DNA from: Actinomadura sp. DC4
GTDB lineage: Bacteria; Actinomycetota; Actinomycetes; Streptosporangiales; Streptosporangiaceae
Length of the DNA: 64,000 nucleotides
Assembly (NCBI RefSeq): GCF_030406325.1
Contig: NZ_JAUEQY010000006.1
Coordinates: 124,001 to 188,000, forward strand
Direction of reading: 5' to 3'
Shown here one piece after another: positions 57,950 through 64,000 of the stretch. Below the pieces are notes generated by a model that was not told the origin of the DNA, did not search any database, and was given only the letters and a program-made list of their open reading frames with translations. Position 1 is the first letter of the stretch; each line of letters begins with the position of its first letter. A program made the position numbers and the translations under genes.

Positions 57950-58873
57950 ATGTCGGAGATTCGTATCCTCCTCGTGGACGATCGTGCCATTACGCGTCAT
58001 GGACTGACCGCGACACTCCGGAACATCCCGGACCTGGCCGTCGTGGGAGAGGCCGCCGACATCGCGGGCGCGGTCCGCCAGACCGGAATCCTGGGCCCGG
58101 ACGTCATCCTCGTGGACGGCATGGCCGAGCGAGCCGAGCCCATCGAGCTGATGAAGGCCCTGACCCGCAGCCTCGGCTCGTCGGTCCCTGCGGTGCTGAT
58201 CCTGGCCGACGCCCCGGAGGAGCGCTTCTACCAGGCGCAGAACGAAGGCGCCCGCGGCCTGCTGCTCAAGCAGTCCAGCACCGACCACCTCTGCACCGCG
58301 ATCCGCATGGTCGCCGCCGGGTACTCCCTCTTCCTGGCCTCGGCCTTTCCTCCTTCGGCACCGGAACGGAACGCTCCAATGTCGCCGGCGAAGGCTCCGG
58401 CCGACCGGCTCTCCGAACTGACTCCCCGCGAGTTCGACGTGCTCCAGAAGGTCGTCCAGGGCTACACCAACGCCGAGATCTCGCGGAAACTCTCGCTCAG
58501 CGAGGGCACCGTGAAATCCCACATCCAGCACATGCTGACCAAGCTCAACCTGAGAAACCGCGTTCATGCGGTCATCTATGCCTTCGAAATCGGCTTAGCC
58601 CCCGCGGCGGCGCCGAGGCCGTTCCCGGAAGCCGGACCCTCCCCTCGAGCTGACGCCAGACGGTCAGCTCGGCCGGGCTTGGAGGTACGTCCGGAATCAG
58701 CCGCTCAGGGTGAGCCGGCGGAGGTTCCCCGAGCCGAGCCCCGTCCGCTTCTACCTCCGGCTCGTCCTGCTCGTCCGAGTGTCCGTGCTGCGCAACGATC
58801 AGGCCCGCAGCTGCCCCGAGAATCGCGGCACCCTCAAGGAGATAACGCCCGATACTGCGCCATAGACGCGTAG
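57950..58873 (+). CDS. Orphan LuxR/NarL-type response regulator (right side of cluster)
   Basis: 307 residues. Receiver has D10-D11, D49 and the Lys (GLLLKQSS), but Ala replaces Thr/Ser (LILADAP). LuxR HTH: LTPREFDVLQKVVQGYTNAEISRKLSLSEGTVKSHI. The last 95 residues are an unusual Pro/Arg-rich tail with poor codon bias, overlapping an antisense open frame. GAGGG lies five bases before the ATG. Paralogue of the regulator at 29703. No kinase nearby. Confidence 0.86.
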   Translation: MSEIRILLVDDRAITRHGLTATLRNIPDLAVVGEAADIAGAVRQTGILGPDVILVDGMAERAEPIELMKALTRSLGSSVPAVLILADAPEERFYQAQNEGARGLLLKQSSTDHLCTAIRMVAAGYSLFLASAFPPSAPERNAPMSPAKAPADRLSELTPREFDVLQKVVQGYTNAEISRKLSLSEGTVKSHIQHMLTKLNLRNRVHAVIYAFEIGLAPAAAPRPFPEAGPSPRADARRSARPGLEVRPESAAQGEPAEVPRAEPRPLLPPARPARPSVRAAQRSGPQLPRESRHPQGDNARYCAIDA

Positions 58874-58883
58874 GCACCCGCAT
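58572..58883 (-). CDS. Possible small membrane protein, antisense to the LuxR tail
   Basis: 103 residues. MRVPTRLWRSIGRYLL is followed by one hydrophobic helix (GAAILGAAAGLIVA), then an acidic Pro-rich segment (DEQDEPEVEAD). AGGA lies five bases before the ATG, and third-position GC looks somewhat higher than in the overlapping sense frame. Either this gene or the LuxR C-terminal extension may be the genuine use of this DNA. No family recognised. Confidence 0.35.
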   Translation of the reverse strand: MRVPTRLWRSIGRYLLEGAAILGAAAGLIVAQHGHSDEQDEPEVEADGARLGEPPPAHPERLIPDVPPSPAELTVWRQLEGRVRLPGTASAPPRGLSRFRRHR

Positions 58884-59036
58884 TTTTCCTCGCCTCCGCA
58901 CAACCCGGCGTTATCCGTCCCCATCAGTGTGCCAATCGCCTGTTAAGAGTCGATGAAGTCTTTACTTTTACAAGACGAGTCATGTATCTCTTACAAATAT
59001 GAGAACAGATGGGAAACGGCGACTTCCGTGAAAGAT

Positions 59037-59057
59037 ACTTAGCATGCTAAGTTGTTG
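59037..59057. promoter_or_regulatory. MarR-like operator C
   Basis: Contains the perfect palindrome CTTAGCATGCTAAG and aligns with operators A and B (ACTTAGC, GCTAA, TTGTTG). It lies 26 bp upstream of the questin-oxidase-like start, over its probable promoter. Confidence 0.6.
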
Positions 59058-59082
59058 CGTAAGGACGTATCGGAGGTCAGGG

Positions 59083-60042
59083 ATGAGCAAGCTCTCGTAC
59101 GGCGATGCCGTGAACGACGCACTCGACCGCCTGCAGGGAGTGGGGTTCGAATTCGGGCCCGGCTTCGTCAACCACGCGCCGATGGTGGCCGAGACGCTCG
59201 CGACGATCGGCTGCCGCGACCAGGTCGCCGCCTGGGTGGAGGACAACAAGCAGCTCCGCACGTACCTCGACCCGCCCGAGGGCGGCACGCCGCTCGACGG
59301 CGACGACCCCGCCGAGTGGAAGGCCGCCCTCGGCGACTTCCGGCGCGTCGTGGACTGGGTCGAGATGTTCGACGCCCGGTTGCGCCGCCGGCCCTGGACC
59401 GAGGTCCTGGTCGAATGGTGGCCGCGCCTGCTGCCCGGCATGTTCGGCATGCTCACCCACGGCTTCATCCGCACGGCGCACGCCGTTCGCAGCCTCGACG
59501 CCACGTCCGAGCCGGGCGCGCTGCAGCTGCGCGAGCTCGCGCAGGGGCTCGGCTACTGGGCGGCGCGCTACACGCCGGTCCCCGCGGCCTCGGAGCGGAG
59601 CCTGCTGCTCCTGCCGGCCGCGCGCGAGCACGTCGGCTCGTCCCTGAGCGCGTTGACGGTCACCGCCGCGGGGCTCTACGCGGAGCGGGCGCCGCGCCCG
59701 TCCATCCCGCTCGTGCACTCGGTGACCGCGCCCGCCGCGCTCCGGTTGTTCCTCCCCCGGCTGCCGGCCGACCTTCACCGGCCCGCGTACGACACGCTCC
59801 GCCAGGCGGCCGCCGCCATGTGGGACATCTTTCCCGGCGGCGGCACCGGCGCGCCGGCCGCCGCGCCGGACTACGTGGCGCCCTCGACCGAGCGCCTGCT
59901 CGTCGACGCCGTCGACTTCGGCGACGAGCACACGATCAAGCTGGCCGAGGCGTGCAAGCGGGAGAACGCCCTGCTGCCCGACGAGCGCTACCCCGCCGCG
60001 GCCGACACGCTCCTGACGAAGATGAAGGCGGACGGCTTCTGA
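59083..60042 (+). CDS. Questin-oxidase-like (DUF4243) protein
   Basis: 319 residues. Start region DALDRLQGVGFEFGPGFVNHAPMVAETLATIG and VAAWVEDNKQLRTYL match the questin oxidase-like family, with further His residues (TVTAAG..LVHSVTAPAALRLFLP). In fungi GedK/AflY-type members perform Baeyer-Villiger-type ring opening of anthraquinones or related steps. Here it may cleave or expand a ring of the polycycle. GGAGG seven bases before the ATG; own promoter under operator C. Family call is moderately sure. Confidence 0.75.
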   Translation: MSKLSYGDAVNDALDRLQGVGFEFGPGFVNHAPMVAETLATIGCRDQVAAWVEDNKQLRTYLDPPEGGTPLDGDDPAEWKAALGDFRRVVDWVEMFDARLRRRPWTEVLVEWWPRLLPGMFGMLTHGFIRTAHAVRSLDATSEPGALQLRELAQGLGYWAARYTPVPAASERSLLLLPAAREHVGSSLSALTVTAAGLYAERAPRPSIPLVHSVTAPAALRLFLPRLPADLHRPAYDTLRQAAAAMWDIFPGGGTGAPAAAPDYVAPSTERLLVDAVDFGDEHTIKLAEACKRENALLPDERYPAAADTLLTKMKADGF

Positions 60043-60058
60043 GCCACCTGCCACGAAG

Positions 60059-60087
60059 AAGGCCTCCCGGAGGACCGGGAGGCCTTT
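60059..60087. terminator. Rho-independent terminator between convergent genes
   Basis: AAGGCCTCCCGG pairs exactly with CCGGGAGGCCTT around AGGA, followed by T. It serves the plus-strand questin-oxidase-like gene and the convergent methyltransferase transcript. Confidence 0.85.
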
Positions 60088-60104
60088 CGCGTCGCCCATT
60101 CCCT

Positions 60105-61133
60105 CTACTCGGCCTTGTAGCCGATCACCACGGTCTCCTTCGCGGGGAGCGGAAGCGCGGTGATCCCGGTGAAGCCGGCCTCCTCGAGCCAGCCCTCGCA
60201 GGCGTCGGAGGTGTACTCACAACCGCCCGGCGACGACGTGAGCATGTACATGCTGAGCAGCAGGTTGTCGAGCCGGCGCCGCTCGGGGTCGAGCATGGGG
60301 TCATAGACCAGCAGGGCGCCGCCGGGCTTGATCGCGTTGAAGGCCTTCTTGATGAGCTCCTTGCGCTGCTCCTCCGACCAGTCGTGCAGCGCGTTGCCGA
60401 AGATCAGCACGTCCGCCTCGGGCAGCGGGTCCACGAAGAAGTCGCCCGGGTGGAACGTCAGCCGGTCGGCCACGCCGCGGTCGGTGACGAGCTGCTTGAA
60501 GAACGCCGCCACCGGCGGCAGGTCGAACACACCGCCGCGCAGGTGCGGGTGCGCCTGCGCGATCGCCGAGGCCAGGTTGCCGCGCGCGCCACCGCAGTCG
60601 ACGAAGCTCTCATAGCGGCTCCAGTCGAACACCCTGGCCAGTTCCGGGCCGATGGTGCCGTTCATGGTGTCCATGCCGGTGAAGAAGAACTGCAGCGCCA
60701 TCGGGTTCTGCCAGATCTGCGCGAACGGGACCTCGCCGTTCTCGTCCTCGCCGTGCGCCCGGCCCGTCTTCAGCGTGTCCACCAGGCCGTCGAACGCGGG
60801 TGAGAGGAAGTTGACCGTCATGTCGAGGAAGCTGCCGAGGTAGGTCCTCTGGTCCTGGGCGAGGTAACGCGCGGCGTCCGGGGTCGTCGAGTAGCGCTCG
60901 CTCTCGTCGCGCTCCAGAACCTCCATCGCCACCAGGGTGTCGAGGAAGTCGCGGAAGGCGCGCGGGTGCACGCCGAGCCGGTCCCGCAGCTCCGGCTCGG
61001 TCAGCGGCCCCTGGGACAGCGGCGTGAACACGTCGAGCTGGATCGCCGCCTGCAGGATCTTGGTCTTCATGAAGGACCAGCCGGACAGCATGATGTTCAG
61101 CGGGTCCACCTGGTCAGTGGTGATCGCGGTCAT
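60105..61133 (-). CDS. O-methyltransferase (TcmN/DnrK-like)
   Basis: 342 residues. N-terminal winged-helix dimerisation domain (LDVFTPLSQGPLTEPELRDRLGVHPRAFRD), then a class I SAM domain with SFVDCGGARGNLASAIAQAHP and the catalytic His region FGNALHDWSEEQR. This family methylates phenols of aromatic polyketides. Third gene of a flavin reductase-SARP-methyltransferase transcript. Confidence 0.92.
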   Translation of the reverse strand: MTAITTDQVDPLNIMLSGWSFMKTKILQAAIQLDVFTPLSQGPLTEPELRDRLGVHPRAFRDFLDTLVAMEVLERDESERYSTTPDAARYLAQDQRTYLGSFLDMTVNFLSPAFDGLVDTLKTGRAHGEDENGEVPFAQIWQNPMALQFFFTGMDTMNGTIGPELARVFDWSRYESFVDCGGARGNLASAIAQAHPHLRGGVFDLPPVAAFFKQLVTDRGVADRLTFHPGDFFVDPLPEADVLIFGNALHDWSEEQRKELIKKAFNAIKPGGALLVYDPMLDPERRRLDNLLLSMYMLTSSPGGCEYTSDACEGWLEEAGFTGITALPLPAKETVVIGYKAE

Positions 61134-61187
61134 TGCGTCATCCTCCTGTTCGGTGCCGGCCTTCTCACCGGCCGTTTTCGTGGTCCG

Positions 61188-61976
61188 TCACAGAGTCCAC
61201 AGGTCCGCCCGCGCCAGCGCCTCGTTGTCGGCGGCGAGGATGGCCTGCTGTACGAGCTGCACCTCGTGGCCGGGCTCGATGCCGAGCTCCTCCACGAGAG
61301 AGGCGCGTACGGTCCGGTACACGCGGAGGGCGTCGCCGGTACGCCCGGTCCGGTACAGCGCGACCATGAGCCGGGCGCCGAGCCCCTCGTGCAGGGGGTT
61401 CTCGGTGACGAGCTCGCGCAGCTCTCCGACGAGGTCGCGGTGGCGCCCGAGGTGGAGGTCGACATCGATCCGCCGTTCCAGGGCCGCGAGCCACATCTCC
61501 TCCAGGCGCAGCCCCGCGCCCTCCAGTACCGGCCCCATGCGCAGGTCGCCGAGGATCGGCCCGCGCCGCAGGGACAGGGCCTCCTCGTAGTACTTGGCGG
61601 CGAGCTCCAGCGAGCCCTCGGCCCAGGACTTGCGACCGGCCGCGCAGAACTGTTCGAAGTCGACGACGTCGAGCCCGCCCTCGTCCACGTCCAGCCGGTA
61701 ACCGGGCGGTTGGGTGACGAGCCGGCATCCCGGCGGGGTGCCGTCGTGGGCGGCGAGGAACTTCCGCAGCTGGGAGACGTACACCCGCAGCGCACAGAGC
61801 GCCGTCGCCGGCGGCACGTCGCCCCACAGCTCCTCGATGAGCGTGTCGACGGAGACGATCGTGTTCGCCCGGACGAGCAGGGTGGCCAGGATCGTGCGCA
61901 CCTTGTTGGCGCCCGGCCCCTCCACGACCCCTGTGCCGTCATGGACCTCTAGGTTTCCGAGAAGTGCGAACCTCAT
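61188..61976 (-). CDS. SARP-family pathway activator
   Basis: 262 residues. N-terminal OmpR-like DNA-binding domain (MRFALLGNLEVHDGTG, LWGDVPPATALCALRVYVSQLRKFL, GYRLDVDEGGLDVVDFEQF), then a bacterial transcriptional activator domain of helical repeats (LHEGLGARLMVALYRTGRTGDALRVYRTV). No ATPase domain, so a small SARP such as ActII-4. Matching 11-bp repeats precede both biosynthetic operons. AAAAGGAG precedes the ATG. Confidence 0.95.
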   Translation of the reverse strand: MRFALLGNLEVHDGTGVVEGPGANKVRTILATLLVRANTIVSVDTLIEELWGDVPPATALCALRVYVSQLRKFLAAHDGTPPGCRLVTQPPGYRLDVDEGGLDVVDFEQFCAAGRKSWAEGSLELAAKYYEEALSLRRGPILGDLRMGPVLEGAGLRLEEMWLAALERRIDVDLHLGRHRDLVGELRELVTENPLHEGLGARLMVALYRTGRTGDALRVYRTVRASLVEELGIEPGHEVQLVQQAILAADNEALARADLWTL

Positions 61977-62006
61977 CGTGGCTCTCCTTTTCGCCAGGCG
62001 GCGGAT

Positions 62007-62525
62007 TCAGATCTCGAGGCGAAGGTGTCCGCTCCGGAAGAACGTCAGCGGCCCGTCTTCGCGCTGGGCGCCGAAATCGACGACCCGTCCGATGACGATG
62101 AGATGGTCACCACCGTCGATCACCCGGTGGAGAGTGCACTCGAGATAGCCGAGCGCATCGTCGAGAATGGGGACTCCGGTGGCCCCGTATCGCGACTTCA
62201 CGGTGGAGAAATGAGGATGTGCCTTGGTGGCGAAGGCCCGGCAGACCTCGGCCTGGTCCTCGGCGAGGATGTTGACCGCGAAGGACTCGGTCTGTTCGAT
62301 CACCGGCCATACGCGGGACAAGTGGTGGATACAGAAGAGTACGAGCGGCGGATCGAGGGATACGGAAGTGAAGGAGTTGACGGTCACCCCTACCGGCTCG
62401 CCTCCCGCCTGGCTCGTGATGACCGTCACTCCGGTGACGAACAATCCGCACACTCCGCGGAATGCCCGCGTGTCGAGAACACTCGAATGTTTCGCTGAAT
62501 CGTTACGGGAAGCAATCATGTCCAT
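62007..62525 (-). CDS. Flavin reductase
   Basis: 172 residues of the flavin-reductase-like split-barrel family: GVCGLFVTGVTVITSQAGGEPVGVTVNSFTSVSLDPPL and FAVNILAEDQAEVCRAFA. NAD(P)H-dependent FMN/FAD reductases of this kind feed reduced flavin to halogenases and two-component monooxygenases; two halogenases are in the cluster. Start may be the ATG at 62525 or the one two codons later. It begins the transcript that continues to the SARP. Confidence 0.9.
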   Translation of the reverse strand: MDMIASRNDSAKHSSVLDTRAFRGVCGLFVTGVTVITSQAGGEPVGVTVNSFTSVSLDPPLVLFCIHHLSRVWPVIEQTESFAVNILAEDQAEVCRAFATKAHPHFSTVKSRYGATGVPILDDALGYLECTLHRVIDGGDHLIVIGRVVDFGAQREDGPLTFFRSGHLRLEI

Positions 62526-63025
62526 CTTCAGACGACTCCGTCACACAGCGATGTTTCCGGAACGACGTAAAGTCCCGGCTAACAATTGATAAGACTAACC
62601 AGCGACCGGTCGGCTGGCTTCAGCAGTTGTGATGAAGTTCGCCCGGCACCTGAAGGCACTCGACCCGTACTTTCTCCTTGCCGTCCTAAGCCATTCGGCG
62701 GAATCTCCGCCTTTCGGAGGAGGGCCGCGGGGCGGAGCCCCGGTGGTGCGGCGGCGCTCAGAGCGTCCTCACGGCCGGAGAGGGCGTCACGGACATCTCG
62801 GCATGCGTGATCTTCTCCGAGGCGCTCCGGCAGGCTCTGATGGCCTTCTTCGCGTGATCGCACCGACCGAGGCGCGGCGGGCCTTGGTCGTGGCCCCTGA
62901 AAACGGACGAACGCACACACCCGGGTCGATGAGTACCGCCCGCGATGGTTTTATCGCCGGGACTGTTCACGGATGGTCATCAATGGCAGACTCTGCCCGC
63001 GTTATGGTGATCGGAGGTGGAGTCC
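62526..63025. other. 500-bp region without a supported gene
   Basis: Contains the divergent promoters of the flavin reductase transcript and the XRE gene, including a GTTAG direct repeat spaced 16 bp (minus strand, near 62590-62615). Several short open frames exist on both strands, but none has a ribosome-binding site with matching codon bias. A decayed small gene cannot be excluded. Confidence 0.45.
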
Positions 63026-63895
63026 GTGGCGCTTGGCGCCCACTCGGCGAGCCGGCCCACCGTCCGCCGCCGGATCGTGGGAGCTCAGCTACGCCGGCTG
63101 CGTGAGGCCTCCGGCGTCTCACGCCGGACGGCGGCGGGTTCCATCGGGGTCGGCGAGTCCAAGCTCGGCCGGATCGAGGTCGGCCGTACGGGCCTCGAAG
63201 AGCACGACGTGAAGCAGCTGCTCGAGCTGTACGGCATCCACGACGCCCAGGAACGCGACGCGCTGCTGGCGCTCGCCCGCGAGGCGAACCGGCCAGGCTG
63301 GCTCCAGGAGTTCAGCGGCGCGATGCCGGCGTGGTTCCGCCCGTACGTGGACCTCGAAGAGGCCGCCCAGGTCATCCGGACGTACGAGGTGCAGTTCATC
63401 CCCGGGCTCCTCCAGACCGAGGACTACACCCGCGCGGTCGTCAGGCACGGCCTGGCGGACCCGTCCGAGGACGAGGTCACCCGGCGGGTGGAGCTGCGGC
63501 TGCGGCGGCAGCGCATCCTGACCGCGCCGAACCCGACGCGCCTGTGGGCCGTCATCGACGAGGCGGCGCTGTGGCGCCCGATCGGCGGCTCGGACGTGGC
63601 ACGGGCCCAGCTACGGGCGCTGCTGGACTCCGCGCGGCTCCAGAACATCACGGTGCAGGTGATGCCGTTCCGCGTCGGCGGTCACGCGGGTGAGGCCGGC
63701 GCGTTCACGATCCTGAGGTTCCCCGAGCCGGAGCTGCACGACATCGCGTACGTGGAGCAGCTCACCGGCGCGATGTATCTGGAGCGCGACGACGACATGG
63801 ACCACTACGGCGCCGCGATGGAGCGGCTGTGCGTGCAGAGCGCGTCGCCGGAGGAGTCGATGGACCTGATCAGCAAGATCATCCGGGAACTCTGA
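63026..63895 (+). CDS. Scr1-type XRE-family regulator
   Basis: 289 residues. XRE HTH (QLRRLREASGVSRRTAAGSIGVGESKLGRIEVGR) followed by the Scr1 domain (WFRPYVDLEEAAQVIRTYEVQFIPGLLQTEDYTRAV, and the C-terminal half with DIAYVEQLTGAMYLE). Common in actinomycetes, often with a DUF397 partner, absent here. The GTG at 63026 has GGAGG eight bases upstream. Converges with the end of a similar gene. Confidence 0.9.
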   Translation: MALGAHSASRPTVRRRIVGAQLRRLREASGVSRRTAAGSIGVGESKLGRIEVGRTGLEEHDVKQLLELYGIHDAQERDALLALAREANRPGWLQEFSGAMPAWFRPYVDLEEAAQVIRTYEVQFIPGLLQTEDYTRAVVRHGLADPSEDEVTRRVELRLRRQRILTAPNPTRLWAVIDEAALWRPIGGSDVARAQLRALLDSARLQNITVQVMPFRVGGHAGEAGAFTILRFPEPELHDIAYVEQLTGAMYLERDDDMDHYGAAMERLCVQSASPEESMDLISKIIREL

Positions 63896-63897
63896 GC

Positions 63898-64000
63898 TCA
63901 GAGCTCCCGCATGATGCGGCTCACGGTGTCACGGATGGCCGTCGCCGGTTCGGCGTCGATGCAGAGCCGCTCCATGACCGCCAGGTAGTGGTCGATGTCC
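63898..64000 (-). CDS. C-terminal end of a second Scr1-type XRE regulator (partial)
   Basis: The minus strand reads DIDHYLAVMERLCIDAEP and then ends IMREL before a stop. This closely resembles the end of the convergent gene (DMDHYGAAMERLCVQ...IIREL). Only about 33 residues are visible. The two stops are two bases apart inside a near-perfect palindrome. Confidence 0.75.
   Translation of the reverse strand, partial: DIDHYLAVMERLCIDAEPATAIRDTVSRIMREL

Noticed and set aside
62580-62620. Fourth MarR-like or SARP-like site before the flavin reductase
   Set aside because: GTTAG repeats are present but the spacing (16 bp) and arms do not fit either consensus.
62526-63025. Small genes such as a DUF397 partner of the XRE regulator
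   Set aside because: Open frames on both strands lack the DUF397 pattern, ribosome-binding sites and codon bias.

Overview
The window is high-GC chromosomal DNA from a filamentous actinomycete. SARP, Scr1-type XRE, NrtR and MarR regulators, a type II PKS and the codon bias all fit this. The gene mix leans towards Streptosporangiales (Actinomadura/Actinoallomurus-like), but that placement is an inference with low confidence.

Region 1 (1-17.7 kb) is mostly metabolic and transport genes: a CopD/CtaG membrane protein running off the left edge, an XRE-TPR regulator divergent from a tiny secreted peptide, a stand-alone molybdopterin hydroxylase large subunit, a PaiB-type FMN protein, a K+/H+ antiporter with a TrkA-C domain, alanine dehydrogenase, a YdeP-type molybdopterin oxidoreductase, a histidine phosphatase, an MpaB-type oxygenase, CutA, gamma-glutamyltransferase and an amino-acid permease.

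Region 2 (17.8-23.1 kb) is a tightly coupled operon: NrtR-like Nudix regulator, J-domain plus degenerate kinase, VWA-domain protein, and a PurA paralogue with a rebuilt active site. A nested palindrome sits over the first ribosome-binding site, and a cytochrome P450 follows. I know no described system with this composition.

Region 3 (23.1-29.7 kb) has hemC, an unknown protein, a decayed APH-like phosphotransferase, an MFS transporter, a small Cys-tailed protein and two bacterial PH-domain membrane proteins.

Region 4 (about 29.7-62.5 kb) is a complete aromatic (type II) polyketide cluster. A 13-gene minus-strand core operon (56001 to 45252) encodes a TcmI-type cyclase, acyl-CoA carboxylase beta, a TcmJ-type cupin, KS-alpha, CLF, an unusual ACP-aromatase/cyclase fusion, acyl-CoA carboxylase epsilon, a ketoreductase, two ABM monooxygenases, an FAD monooxygenase, a DUF1772 (anthrone-oxygenase-like) protein and acyl-CoA carboxylase alpha. 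A nine-gene minus-strand tailoring operon (41980 to 32881) encodes a methyltransferase, two flavin-dependent halogenases, two SnoaL-like proteins, a cupin, a cation/H+ antiporter, an SRPBCC protein and an FAD hydroxylase. An MFS pump plus a catalytically degenerate SDR run divergently from a MarR regulator. On the right are a hemerythrin, an alpha/beta hydrolase, an orphan LuxR regulator, a questin-oxidase-like protein, an O-methyltransferase, a SARP and a flavin reductase. The expected product is a chlorinated, O-methylated, heavily oxidised polycyclic polyketide of the pentangular or fasamycin-like class; the exact scaffold cannot be read from sequence. Two regulatory layers are visible: 11-bp-spaced heptamer repeats in front of both biosynthetic operons (SARP-like) and a shared palindrome at three promoters (MarR-like).

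Region 5 (62.6-64.0 kb) holds an Scr1-type XRE regulator converging on the end of a second, related one. Two genes (the 30.9 kb hydrolase and the 25.2 kb phosphotransferase) contain frameshifts. No rRNA, tRNA, CRISPR array or insertion sequence was seen.
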